Assembly (NCBI GenBank): GCA_024691125.1
Contig: JAILNV010000209.1
Span: 1 to 48,674, forward strand
DNA from: Lachnospiraceae bacterium
Lineage (GTDB): Bacteria > Bacillota > Clostridia > Lachnospirales > Lachnospiraceae
Direction of reading: 5' to 3'
DNA: 48,674 nt
Under the pieces are notes generated by a model. That model searched no databases and was not told where the DNA came from. It was given only the letters and a program-made list of their open reading frames with translations. A program made the position numbers and the translations under genes. Below are positions 34,056 to 43,634 of this stretch, piece by piece; positions within the stretch are counted from its first letter, which is position 1; every line of letters starts with the position of its first letter.

Positions 34056-34159
34056 GACATACATGCTAAATAACTGAATAAGCTAAATAGCATATATTGA
34101 TTCAACTCATGAAATAAACACCCCTGAAATAACCGGGTAAAACAAGGAAAGGATCAGTC

Positions 34160-35527
34160 ATGAAAATAATAATCGTCGGGCTCGGACAGGCCGGAACAAC
34201 ACTGGTAAAGACACTCGCCGGGGAACAGTATGACATAACCGTAATAGACCAGGAACGCAGACTCGTTGACAGAATAACCGACAAGTACAGCGTAAACGGA
34301 GTGACAGGAAGCGGCGCATCCAAGGAAACGCTGCTTGCAGCCGGCGCCGATTCGGCGGATGCGATCATAGCTCTCACTCATACGGATGAGGTCAATCTGT
34401 TAAGCTGTATGCAGGCTAAGGCACTCGGAACGGTGCGCAGCGCTGCGAGACTTCTTTCTCCCGATCTTGTAAGGGAATCGGAAGCTCTTAAGCAGCAGTA
34501 TAGTATCGACTATATCGTACTTCCCAAATACGATATTGCCGAAGAGATCTACCGTAATATCGGAATGCCCGGTTTCATAAAGCTTGAGGGCTACTGGGGT
34601 AAGAACATACAGATAATCGACATGAACGTACTGGATAACAGTCCTCTTGCCGGAAGATCACTGGCGGATATCAAGCATTCATCAGATCTGGAAATGCTTG
34701 TGATCGCCGCTATCAGAAAAGGGAAGCTTCACATACCTGACGGAAGCTTCACCATTCAGCCCGAGGATAATATAGCAATGGTTGCTCCAAGAGAGAAGGT
34801 GGTATCCACCCTTAAAGCTTTAAACGTTATGCCGCGTCAGGTTAAGCGGATAGTTATCGTGGGAGGTGGGATCACCTGTGAATATCTCCTTGAGCTTATT
34901 AAGAAAGATCATATGGATATAACTGTTCTTGAGCAGGACGTATCAAGATGCCGTGACCTGATGCTTAAGTATCCCGATATAAGAGTCGTTTATTCCGGCG
35001 GCGAGATCCTGGACGTACTTGAGGAGGAGCGCGTATCTGCTGCCGATGCGGTCATATCCCTTACCGACAACGATGAAACGAACCTTGTAATAAGCATGTA
35101 TTCATGGTCCTGCCGTATACCCTCCATCATCACGAGGGTTGACAAGCCCGAGCATGTCAAGCTCCTGCACAGAGTAAACATAGACATTACCGTTTCCGCC
35201 ACCGAGCTTTCCGCGCTTAAGATGGCACGGTTCGTCCGAAGCTATGAAATGACAGATTCCCGGAACGAAATAGGCAAGTTCTATAATATAGCCGAGAATC
35301 AGGCAGAGGTTATGGATTTCACGGCAACAGATGCCTTTCCTGCGCTTAACATCTCACTAAGCAGCGATAAATTCAGATTAAAAAAGGGAATCATCATCAC
35401 CTCTGTCTTAAGAAAGGGTGAACTGATAATTCCCTCTGGCAACACCTGTATTATGGAAGGAGACAGGGTTATAATCACCTCCTCCAAATCAAACCGTATA
35501 CGTAACCTGCATGATATACTCAGATAG
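34160..35527 (+). CDS. trkA: TrkA-like potassium transport regulator, two RCK domains
   Basis: 455 residues with duplicated RCK_N/RCK_C units, the TrkA plan. The first Rossmann motif is GLGQAG (7-12), with TVIDQERR at the end of the second strand. The second half begins VIVGGGITCEYL (about 232), where the third glycine of GxGxxG is replaced by Cys, so that site may not bind NAD(H) normally. TrkA C-domains follow each half (NSPLAGRSL; FPALNISLSSDKF). AAAGGA precedes the ATG. No trkH is nearby; the partner may be encoded elsewhere, or the protein may regulate the antiporter just upstream. Confidence 0.88.
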   Translation: MKIIIVGLGQAGTTLVKTLAGEQYDITVIDQERRLVDRITDKYSVNGVTGSGASKETLLAAGADSADAIIALTHTDEVNLLSCMQAKALGTVRSAARLLSPDLVRESEALKQQYSIDYIVLPKYDIAEEIYRNIGMPGFIKLEGYWGKNIQIIDMNVLDNSPLAGRSLADIKHSSDLEMLVIAAIRKGKLHIPDGSFTIQPEDNIAMVAPREKVVSTLKALNVMPRQVKRIVIVGGGITCEYLLELIKKDHMDITVLEQDVSRCRDLMLKYPDIRVVYSGGEILDVLEEERVSAADAVISLTDNDETNLVISMYSWSCRIPSIITRVDKPEHVKLLHRVNIDITVSATELSALKMARFVRSYEMTDSRNEIGKFYNIAENQAEVMDFTATDAFPALNISLSSDKFRLKKGIIITSVLRKGELIIPSGNTCIMEGDRVIITSSKSNRIRNLHDILR

Positions 35528-35544
35528 TAAGGATCTGTTCATAT

Positions 35545-35567
35545 CCGGGTATCTCCCCGGTTTAATT
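35545..35567 (+). terminator. Weak hairpin at the convergent ends of trkA and the HD-GYP gene
   Basis: CCGGG/CCCGG with a six-base loop, then TTTAATT, in the 34-base gap between the two stop codons. The stem is only 5 bp, so this is tentative. Confidence 0.35.
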
Positions 35568-38500
35568 CTCCCCGGGAGTCTCTTCTCTTGATGCTTTCTC
35601 CCCGGAGTCTTCTTTCCCCGGCACTTGCTCGCCGGATTCTTTATCCGCAGATTCTTGTTCCTTGGATTCTTTTTTCTCAGGTTCTTGTTCCCCGGATTCT
35701 TTATCCGCAGGTTCTTCCTCTTTGGATTCTTCCTCCTTCTCGTACTTCTTGTGGATGTTATCGATATCCTCGGTAGTTCCGCCTCCCACATCATCAGGAT
35801 GACGGAAATGTCCCTCTTCCACAAGACGAAGGAATGCATCCACCACATTGGCAGACAGCTGTGTTCCCGATACCTCACGTATTATCGAAACAGCCTTATC
35901 GAAGTTCATCCTCTTACGGTACGGACGATCCGAATACATGGCATCGAAGGTATCCGCAACCGCGATTATCCTTGCAACCTCTGAAATATCATCCTCCTTA
36001 AGTCCCTTCGGATAACCCTTGCCGTCAGGCCTCTCATGATGCTCCCCGGCTCCTACAGCAAGCTCAGGCATAATGCTTATATCCTTAAGTACTTCATATC
36101 CGAGCGCCGAGTGCGATTTAATGATACTGAATTCCTTATCCGTAAGCTTACCCGGCTTGTTAAGCACCTCCGGCGGTACACCGATCTTACCTATATCATG
36201 CAGGAGAGCGATATTATAGAACTTCTCAACCGTGTCATCATCATAGCTCATCTCCCTTGCAAGCATTGCCGTATACTCAGCCACTCTGGATGAATGACCG
36301 CGTGTATATTTATCCTTCATATCTATGGTCTTCGCGAACGCTTCTATCATCTCACGAACGAAGGTCTTGTTCTCTTCATCCTTCTTCATAAGTGCATCGG
36401 TACGCTTGTTTACATACCTCTGAACAAACTTGTAAATAAGGAATGCAAGTAATCCAGCGCAAACAACGATAAACCACGGTGTTTCGTAAAATGCAGGCTC
36501 CTTATATAGCGGAACCACCAGTGTCCTGCTCTCACCTCCGGTCATCGAATCCTTAAGTTTCATGATAAACCGGTAGTTCCCACCCTTTAAGTTATTATAA
36601 TCGGCAGGCTTAAGATCGGTCCTGTACACCGTTGTCTGTTCCTTGTCAACTCCCTCAAGATAATAAGTTACCTGAGGATTCATAAGGGCATAGGTAAACA
36701 CATAACCGCATATGGTAAGCTTATTCATGTTAGGTGGAAGCACTATCGTTCCGTCACGTTTTGGATAGACACGTTTGCCATCAACAAGGACATAGGGAAC
36801 AGCCATCTTCACATTATTAACGTTATCAAAATCAACCTCAATATTTACCTTTGCTACTCCTGTTGTACCCGCTATATAGAGGTCACCCTCTTCTGTCAAA
36901 GCACTGTATGAATTGGCTGTGGCTATGCAGGGAAGTCCGTTGTCTCTTCCGAAGAAAACCGGATTGATCTTTCCGTTTGCAATAATCTCATCCACAGGAA
37001 CAACGTATATACCGTTGCTGCTTAATATCCATACCTCGCCCTTACTGTTCTCATACAGATCGAAGTTATTGGAATACGGGAATTCCTTTATGGTAGTGAT
37101 CTTATGGTTTTTATCCATGTAAGCGATTGAGTTACTCGTAACTATCCAGTAAATATCCCTTACACGATCCTTCTTTATCCTCATGACGACTTCGGATGAC
37201 AGTCCCTCTTCAATACCGTAACGCACCAGCTTACTGCCGTTTATCGCATAGATTCCGTCACCGTCTGTTCCTGCAAGAATATCACCGTCTTCACCCTCGG
37301 CGACCGTAAGTATCTCGGTATTGGTAAGTCCTGTAGTCTCATCATATACGTCAACCACCTTATCGTCCTTAATTACAGCCAGACCACCGGAGCAGGCAAC
37401 CAGTATACGTCCGTCACTCATTTCACAAACCGTCCTTATCCTGTCTGAGGGGAGGCCATCCTTCTCTGAGAAGCGGAGCACTCTTCTTTTATCATACTGC
37501 AATAGTGCATTGTCACTGTAGGTTGATATCCAGAGACGGTCACTGTTGTCCTTTATTATCGAACGGATCCTGCACCCTTCAAGCAGCTTAATAAGATCGC
37601 TTGCGTTTTTTCCGTTCTCTCCCATCGGGATATCCGACACAACCGGGTATTTGTCAAGCAGCGCACCGTTACCGTTTGAATCGATTATCATAAGCCCTTC
37701 ACTTTTTGTACCTATGAAGAGACAGTCATTATAGAAACAGGTCGTATTTACAACCGTTTCAGACAGATCAAATTTGTTAAATACATCCAGAAACCTGTTG
37801 GGAACTATCTTCATAACACCCTGCTTTGATGAGGTTATCCAGACATTTCCCTGGTAATCTATCATAAGACATTCTGCCGAACTGGTTATCGGAAGATGAT
37901 CAAGATGGATAAACCGGTCTCCCTCTATTATCCCTATACCGTTATCCGCACAGACCCATACCTGATTCTCCACCTGCTCCATGAAATTAATGTATTCAAG
38001 AGGAGCAACATCGATTTTTTCACTGTCAATAAAGCCATCCCCAAGCTTGACATGGAAGATACCGGATACCTTTGTGCCTATATACACATAACCGGAGACC
38101 AGCGGATCCGGAAGAAGTGAATGGACATCCGTAATCCCCAGCTTGGAGCCATTATAAAAGCCCGTAATCCTGCCATCCTTCATAGTAAAGATATCACCGT
38201 CTGCCGTAACTCCGTATATAACGTCATCCTCTCCGCGCTTCAGTGACCGGATGTATTCATCATTGATCTGCGGTTCATCCACAAGACTTAAATTAAGATC
38301 ATTATCAATCCTCGCCATACCATGTGTGGTCGCAATATAAATATTCCCGTCAGCATCCTCTGAAATCGAACGGATCGATGAAGACATAAGCCCGTCAGCT
38401 TTGGTATACATGCGCAGAGACCCCTTCTCCATAACAGCCACTCCGCTGTCGTTGGTTCCTATCCACAGACGGTCCTTACTGTCAACATACAGGCTGACCA

Positions 38501-38921
38501 CACTTGCGATACCGGTTGTTGAATCTATTCTTTCAAAGGTGTTTCCGTCATAACGTATAAGTCCGCTGTAGCTTCCTATCCATATGAAGCCGTCGCTTGT
38601 CATGGCTATTGCGTTGGCCTCAGCTGTGGGGAGTCCGTTGGTATTGTCGTAAAGCACAGACGAATAACCGTCTTTCCTGTCCGTAAGATCAACAGAGAGC
38701 TTTGTCACTTCCGTATTTTCAGGGATCTGCTCCGAGTCTGTCACCACAGCATCCGATGCCGGCATCCTTACTGTCGCAGCATATATACTGAATGGCTCAC
38801 TAATGGCAGCAGCACACAACAATGCACACAGCGTTGTACCCACGCCTGCCATGATCTTTATTTTAAGCCTGACTTGCCTTACGGCATCAAGCTTTTGCTT
38901 TATATGCATGTTTGCATTCAT
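35562..38921 (-). CDS. Propeller sensor with Y_Y_Y domain and cytoplasmic HD-GYP phosphodiesterase domain
   Basis: 1119 residues. Signal anchor at about 22-42. Residues about 60-700 hold many two-component regulator propeller repeats (for example DGFIWIGSYSGLIRYDG, DRLWIGTNDSGV and NVWITSSKQGV). A Y_Y_Y-like domain lies at about 730-790 and a membrane segment near 820 (WFIVVCAGLLAFLIYKF). The HD-GYP domain is at about 850-1025, with HDIGKIGVP (about 907) and HHERPDGKGYP (about 963) complete, so c-di-GMP hydrolysis is likely. The last 90 residues are a repetitive Glu/Lys/Ser tail. AGAGGAAG precedes the ATG. Large extracytoplasmic propellers are usual in hybrid sensors for polysaccharides; here the output is an HD-GYP. 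Confidence 0.88.
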   Translation of the reverse strand: MNANMHIKQKLDAVRQVRLKIKIMAGVGTTLCALLCAAAISEPFSIYAATVRMPASDAVVTDSEQIPENTEVTKLSVDLTDRKDGYSSVLYDNTNGLPTAEANAIAMTSDGFIWIGSYSGLIRYDGNTFERIDSTTGIASVVSLYVDSKDRLWIGTNDSGVAVMEKGSLRMYTKADGLMSSSIRSISEDADGNIYIATTHGMARIDNDLNLSLVDEPQINDEYIRSLKRGEDDVIYGVTADGDIFTMKDGRITGFYNGSKLGITDVHSLLPDPLVSGYVYIGTKVSGIFHVKLGDGFIDSEKIDVAPLEYINFMEQVENQVWVCADNGIGIIEGDRFIHLDHLPITSSAECLMIDYQGNVWITSSKQGVMKIVPNRFLDVFNKFDLSETVVNTTCFYNDCLFIGTKSEGLMIIDSNGNGALLDKYPVVSDIPMGENGKNASDLIKLLEGCRIRSIIKDNSDRLWISTYSDNALLQYDKRRVLRFSEKDGLPSDRIRTVCEMSDGRILVACSGGLAVIKDDKVVDVYDETTGLTNTEILTVAEGEDGDILAGTDGDGIYAINGSKLVRYGIEEGLSSEVVMRIKKDRVRDIYWIVTSNSIAYMDKNHKITTIKEFPYSNNFDLYENSKGEVWILSSNGIYVVPVDEIIANGKINPVFFGRDNGLPCIATANSYSALTEEGDLYIAGTTGVAKVNIEVDFDNVNNVKMAVPYVLVDGKRVYPKRDGTIVLPPNMNKLTICGYVFTYALMNPQVTYYLEGVDKEQTTVYRTDLKPADYNNLKGGNYRFIMKLKDSMTGGESRTLVVPLYKEPAFYETPWFIVVCAGLLAFLIYKFVQRYVNKRTDALMKKDEENKTFVREMIEAFAKTIDMKDKYTRGHSSRVAEYTAMLAREMSYDDDTVEKFYNIALLHDIGKIGVPPEVLNKPGKLTDKEFSIIKSHSALGYEVLKDISIMPELAVGAGEHHERPDGKGYPKGLKEDDISEVARIIAVADTFDAMYSDRPYRKRMNFDKAVSIIREVSGTQLSANVVDAFLRLVEEGHFRHPDDVGGGTTEDIDNIHKKYEKEEESKEEEPADKESGEQEPEKKESKEQESADKESGEQVPGKEDSGEKASREETPGEN

Positions 38922-38948
38922 TTTACTTCCTCTTTTATCTGTCTACGG

Positions 38949-40133
38949 CTATCTCTTCCTTCGTCTCCTGTCGTTCTTGCCGCTGTAGTATTCTTCCTTC
39001 TCCATATACATAAGCTTATCAGCCTTGATCTTAACTTCTTCATAGGGTATGCTTCCATCCGGATTAAAAACATATCCCATGGAAGCACTGCGCTCCTTAT
39101 GTCTGAGCATGACCCTTACGCCGTCTATCTTCTTCTTAAGCGCCGGTTCATCGCCTTCCGTATAAATGGTCACGAATTCGTCTCCGCCCATCCTGAACAC
39201 GTTCTCACCGCCGAATATATAAGCAAGACAGGATGCAACATCCCTGATCATTGCATCGCCTGCTTCATGTCCCTGCATATCATTGACCATCTTAAGTCCG
39301 TTGATATCACACATAACATAGCCGTATGTAATGCCGGAATTCAGCTTCTCCTCCTTATACTTTTCAAAGGCTCTCCTGTTTCCCACACCTGTCATAAGAT
39401 CATTATAACCATAGCGCTGAAGCCGTCTGTTATTATCCCTCTGCAGGAGAAGCTGACTGAAAAAATATGCAAGAAGCGATAGTGTATCGGCTGCATCCTC
39501 ATACCGCATGCTGTCCCCGACATTATCCATCCCGCAGAAACCAATGACCTCACTGTTTATCTCCATGGGAGCAGCTACTGTATTTCTAATATTGTATTTT
39601 GTAAGCGTGTCCTTAAGATCCTGATGCGAATTTCTGTCAAGCTGTCCCAGCCTGCTCATTACAGCTTTACCCTTCTTCCTCATATCTTCAACCATCACAT
39701 CTAACTGTCCCTTATATGGTACATTTGTGAAATCGGCCGTCTTCGGTTCAACACCCTTCGCACACCATTCATATGTATTGGAATAGGTCCCGTCATGTTG
39801 GTCTTCAAAGACAAAGGTACGTTCAGCCCTGAATTCCTCTCCGAGGAATCCGAGTATCCTGTTTATATTCTCATCGGGATCTTCTGATGAAGTGGCACAT
39901 TCTATTATCCGGTTCAGCAGATCTGTATGATTCTGTCGTTCCCTGTCCCTGACCCACCATCTGCGATACTGGTATATTAACAGTATAGCCAGCAGACAAA
40001 GTCCAAGCCTCAGAGCAAGTCCATCCGCTCCCGGAAATCTTTGAGAGCTGAAAATGGCAAATACAAGGAATGACACCGTAATGAGCAGCGATATGTTATT
40101 AAACAGATCTCTTTTATTTATTTTCTTATTCAT
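38949..40133 (-). CDS. Diguanylate cyclase with two membrane segments, GAF-like and GGDEF domains
   Basis: 394 residues. Membrane segments at about 12-30 and 38-55, a GAF-like sensor at about 75-235, and a GGDEF domain with RMGGDEF (about 312-318) intact. No RxxD inhibitory site is seen five residues before the motif, so product inhibition may be absent. The C-terminal tail is basic (RRRRK). The gene lies just upstream of the HD-GYP gene on the same strand, with a 27-base gap, so the two opposing enzymes may be co-transcribed. Confidence 0.87.
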   Translation of the reverse strand: MNKKINKRDLFNNISLLITVSFLVFAIFSSQRFPGADGLALRLGLCLLAILLIYQYRRWWVRDRERQNHTDLLNRIIECATSSEDPDENINRILGFLGEEFRAERTFVFEDQHDGTYSNTYEWCAKGVEPKTADFTNVPYKGQLDVMVEDMRKKGKAVMSRLGQLDRNSHQDLKDTLTKYNIRNTVAAPMEINSEVIGFCGMDNVGDSMRYEDAADTLSLLAYFFSQLLLQRDNNRRLQRYGYNDLMTGVGNRRAFEKYKEEKLNSGITYGYVMCDINGLKMVNDMQGHEAGDAMIRDVASCLAYIFGGENVFRMGGDEFVTIYTEGDEPALKKKIDGVRVMLRHKERSASMGYVFNPDGSIPYEEVKIKADKLMYMEKEEYYSGKNDRRRRKR

Positions 40134-40204
40134 GATCCCTTTCCCCTGTCCTGAATAGTTACCATTATACTACATTTTCCTGCCCTTTTCCACGATATCA
40201 TCCA

Positions 40205-41404
40205 CTACGGGGAGCAGGAATTCATATCTCTTCGAAGTGCAAAGAACGATATCACCACTCCCGCGAGGCAGACAAGGCTTCCGGTTATCAGCATAGGCTT
40301 CATACCAAGATTATCAAGTATTATACCGCTTAACAGATTGGAAAATACGCCTCCTATCGTGATCGCGCTTGTAACATATGCCTGTCCTTTGACCTGGTCA
40401 TTTTCCGTCATTGTATCACTCACGTAATAGGCAGCCGCCGGAATAAATACCGCATATGCAAAGAGCTGGAACGACTGGCTCACAAACATCCATACCATAT
40501 TTGTTGCAAAGACAAGGATAAGTATCTTTATAAAAAAAGCAATGCCCGAAAATACGAGAAGTTTAGCGGGCGAAACCTTCTTAAGAACCAGTCCTATAAG
40601 TGCCATTACCGGCAGCTCAAGTATAGCCTGCAGGAAATTCGAATACCCCAGCTCCTTCTCTGCTCCTCCAAGAGACCGTATTATCTGTATCATGAAGTCA
40701 TTTATCATATTGTGCGCGAAGAAGAAAAGTATTGTCGCAGCGACAAACAGCGCGAAGGCAGGATACGTACCAAAGAACAGCTTTATGTTTCCATGTGCAG
40801 CTTCTTCCTTTTTAACACCGGACGCCGCTGTGTCAGTGCCGTTCTCCTTCCCGGACCTGAAGAAATAAATGGCTATAACAGATATTATCATGATGACAGC
40901 AGTAACGGTCATAAGGAGTGTTTCACCATGCTTTTCCACCGCACTGCCCATAAAAGCAGAGGTAACGGCAAAGCCAGCGGATCCGAGTCCTCTTGCAAGG
41001 CCATAATATATGTCGCAGCCCTTCTTCTGATATTCAAAACAGAGTGCCGTCATAACAGGCTGGTATGCGAACTGGATCATATATATCATTGCAAATATCA
41101 CAAAGATCGCAGCCTGAGAAACTATCGACCTGAGTACAACAGAACCGGCAAGGATGATGAGACAGGATATGAGTATGAATCTCCGGTTGGTAAGCCATCC
41201 GCCTTTATCTATGATCCCCGCGATAAACGGCTGAAACAGTGCGGAAGTAACATTGGCTGCCGCAAGAAGAATGCCTATGCTCGTATTTGAAAATCCCCGT
41301 GACAGCAGAAACACAGCCGCATAAGCATGCAATGTACAAAACGCCGCAAAGTACATTACATTCAATATGGTATATCCGGTTGTCCACACTACCTTCTTTC
41401 CCAA
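40205..41404 (-). CDS. MFS transporter of the LacY/NupG-like type
   Basis: 399 residues with about twelve membrane segments. The first loop has IGILLAAANVTSALFQPFIAGIIDKGG and the later part GLARGLGSAGFA, as in oligosaccharide or nucleoside proton symporters (MFS_1_like). Start codon is TTG at 41404, with AAGGAGG 10 bases upstream; no better ATG exists before the first membrane segment. It lies between two GGDEF genes on the same strand; substrate unknown. Confidence 0.83.
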   Translation of the reverse strand: MGKKVVWTTGYTILNVMYFAAFCTLHAYAAVFLLSRGFSNTSIGILLAAANVTSALFQPFIAGIIDKGGWLTNRRFILISCLIILAGSVVLRSIVSQAAIFVIFAMIYMIQFAYQPVMTALCFEYQKKGCDIYYGLARGLGSAGFAVTSAFMGSAVEKHGETLLMTVTAVIMIISVIAIYFFRSGKENGTDTAASGVKKEEAAHGNIKLFFGTYPAFALFVAATILFFFAHNMINDFMIQIIRSLGGAEKELGYSNFLQAILELPVMALIGLVLKKVSPAKLLVFSGIAFFIKILILVFATNMVWMFVSQSFQLFAYAVFIPAAAYYVSDTMTENDQVKGQAYVTSAITIGGVFSNLLSGIILDNLGMKPMLITGSLVCLAGVVISFFALRRDMNSCSP

Positions 41405-41482
41405 AATAAGTTATCCTCCTTTTACCTGTTCTCTTTCATTTTCCGTTTCATAGTATGTACATCCCGATAATTCCCCGGATGT

Positions 41483-43507
41483 CTATCTTCCACGTTCTGC
41501 CTCTTCCTTAAGACTCTGCTTGTCCTCATACATCGCTCTGTCCGCGCGGTCGAATATTTCGGATACAAGGCTGTCCGTCTCGGGTGTATATACCGCCATA
41601 CCTGCAGCAAGAACAGGACCCGATTCATTCATTTGATTAGCCCTGACCTGACTGCGCAGCCTCTCCATAAGCTCATCCCTTATCGCATAATCACCACCGC
41701 GCAGGAAGACCACGAATTCATCTCCGCCCACTCTGAATACCGGACTGTGGTCGAATATGTCACACAGGAGCTTCGCCGATTCCCTGATATATTCATCACC
41801 TGCCACATGCCCGACGTTATCGTTTATCTGCTTTAAGTTATTCGCATCGCATACTACGATAGCGAATGTCAGATAATCCATACCGTTATCCATGTTGGCC
41901 TGTACTGATTTCTCAAGCTCTGTATATGCTGTCTTATTCTTGGTTCCGGTCAGTTCGTCACGCCTTGCCAGTTCTTTTTCGGTATTGAGCGCTTTTAACA
42001 CCTGCTTTTCTTTTCTTACTTCATCATCAATATTCTCGACTCCGATGATGAAATGGGTTCCGTCACTGGAATTACGTACCGTCATCCTGTAATACTGCGA
42101 TTTCCCTTCAATCGACAGGCGGTAATCGATACTGTGTCTTTTCCGGTTACCCATCTCTGAGATCATGTGATCCCTGTTCATAAATTCAGCCACCCGATCC
42201 CTGTCATTTTTATGAACGATCTTCTGAATGTTTCTTTCTGTTTCTCCATAGAAATCATCACCGGAATTTCTCGTCTCCAGCAGCCCGTAGGTATGATCCG
42301 ATTCGTAACTGACATAGCTTCCGTCAGACACATCCACATAATAGATAAGGTCATAGTTGGATGCAAGGCTCTCTGCTATCCGGCCAAATGTTATATTCTT
42401 CTTCTGGCTCTCGATGCGCATGGATTCAGCCGTTATCTCATCATCTATATCCTTCTCATACAGGACGAAATGCCGCCCGTCACCAGAGCGCATCACCGTA
42501 AACCGGAAATACCTCGGTTCCCCGCCTACCATGATCCTGTATTTATATGAATATGACCTCCTGCCCTCAATATTCTTAAGCATTGTCTCTTTATAGTACA
42601 GGCTCTTAGCGAACTCCCTGTCATCAGGATGCGCATACCTTACTGCATTCTCCCTGGTCTCAGCATAGAAATCCCTCCCGATCATCGGAACATTCATTGT
42701 GTCATATTCCTTGCTTGTCGAGAATTCACTGTACTCTCCCGTTTCAATATCGATATAGTACATTGCTTCGTAATCCTCTGCCAGACTTCTCGCAATGTTA
42801 TCATATATCTCCTTCTCCTTCCTCTCACCCGCTTCTACAAAAGAATGGATCACACAGGTTCCGATAAGCAGCCCCATTGCATAGAATGGAAGCAGAGGAT
42901 AAAGGATCTGAAGAATCTGAAACAGCTCCATTACAAGACTGGTAAGCCCCACAGCATAGTAACGGATCCTTTCCTGCCCACTCGTTCTGCGGGCAATATA
43001 CAGCATATATGTCGAAGTCACCATATACACGAATATCTGCAGTATAAACGCGATATATCTACCGCGTTCCGGGATATACTCATGATTCTCATTAAAATAA
43101 AAAATAAACGGATGAAAACGGTTGATCATAAGATACAGCATGCCGAGCGTGAACATCGCCCATACCGAATAGAGCAGCGCCTTACTGCGGAGACGTCTCT
43201 TATCCAGGTAGGCAACTATATAACGTATCCACGTCAGCATCGTAAGGAACATGAAGATGAAATAAAATATCGTATCCGAATAGATAACGGGGAACAGCGC
43301 TGGGATATCATGATTCTCATACAGGACTCCCCATGCCCCGTCCGAAATATAATAGCATACGGATGCAAGCAGGAAATGTCTGTATCGTAATGCTACCCGT
43401 TTCCCTGCCTCATCCTTGATCGTAACGATCCTGCTCTTATTAAGCGGCTCCCTGTTTATTATAAAATGCAATATAAGAGCCAATATACCTATACATGAGT
43501 AGTACAT
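41483..43507 (-). CDS. Membrane diguanylate cyclase with multi-TM sensor, two PAS-like domains and GGDEF
   Basis: 674 residues. Six or seven membrane segments in the first 220 residues. Two related PAS-like segments (about 245-365 and 375-490) share YYIDIETGEYSEFS / YYVDVSDGSYVSYE and a following FYxET motif, so they look like a duplication. The GGDEF domain is at about 500-665, with DELTGTKNKTAY and FRVGGDEF (about 590-597). GGAG precedes the ATG. This layout is common in Lachnospiraceae. Repeat cluster F lies about 20-120 bases upstream. Confidence 0.87.
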   Translation of the reverse strand: MYYSCIGILALILHFIINREPLNKSRIVTIKDEAGKRVALRYRHFLLASVCYYISDGAWGVLYENHDIPALFPVIYSDTIFYFIFMFLTMLTWIRYIVAYLDKRRLRSKALLYSVWAMFTLGMLYLMINRFHPFIFYFNENHEYIPERGRYIAFILQIFVYMVTSTYMLYIARRTSGQERIRYYAVGLTSLVMELFQILQILYPLLPFYAMGLLIGTCVIHSFVEAGERKEKEIYDNIARSLAEDYEAMYYIDIETGEYSEFSTSKEYDTMNVPMIGRDFYAETRENAVRYAHPDDREFAKSLYYKETMLKNIEGRRSYSYKYRIMVGGEPRYFRFTVMRSGDGRHFVLYEKDIDDEITAESMRIESQKKNITFGRIAESLASNYDLIYYVDVSDGSYVSYESDHTYGLLETRNSGDDFYGETERNIQKIVHKNDRDRVAEFMNRDHMISEMGNRKRHSIDYRLSIEGKSQYYRMTVRNSSDGTHFIIGVENIDDEVRKEKQVLKALNTEKELARRDELTGTKNKTAYTELEKSVQANMDNGMDYLTFAIVVCDANNLKQINDNVGHVAGDEYIRESAKLLCDIFDHSPVFRVGGDEFVVFLRGGDYAIRDELMERLRSQVRANQMNESGPVLAAGMAVYTPETDSLVSEIFDRADRAMYEDKQSLKEEAERGR

Positions 43508-43526
43508 CTCTATATCTCCACAAGCC

Positions 43527-43625
43527 AGGAACCAGCGGAACCAGGGGACGGTTCTCCGGTTCCCTTCTTTTTTTTCGGAACCGGAGAACCGTCCCCTGGT
43601 TCCGGGAGAACCGTCCCCTGGTTCC
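43527..43625. repeat. REP-like repeat cluster F (plus copy, then two minus copies)
   Basis: Plus copy at 43537-43564 and minus copies at 43577-43603 and 43604-43625, with a GGAACCAGC half unit before. The first two form an exact inverted repeat with 27 bp arms around a 13-base T-rich centre (43564-43576). The variant here (TCTCCGG) is the same as in copy B, whereas copies C, D and part of E have TCTGTGG. Confidence 0.9.
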
Positions 43626-43634
43626 GCAGCGCCG

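Noticed and set aside
35489..35878. 129-residue minus-strand frame rich in K, N and R
   Set aside because: It is an alternative frame of the repetitive tail of the HD-GYP gene.
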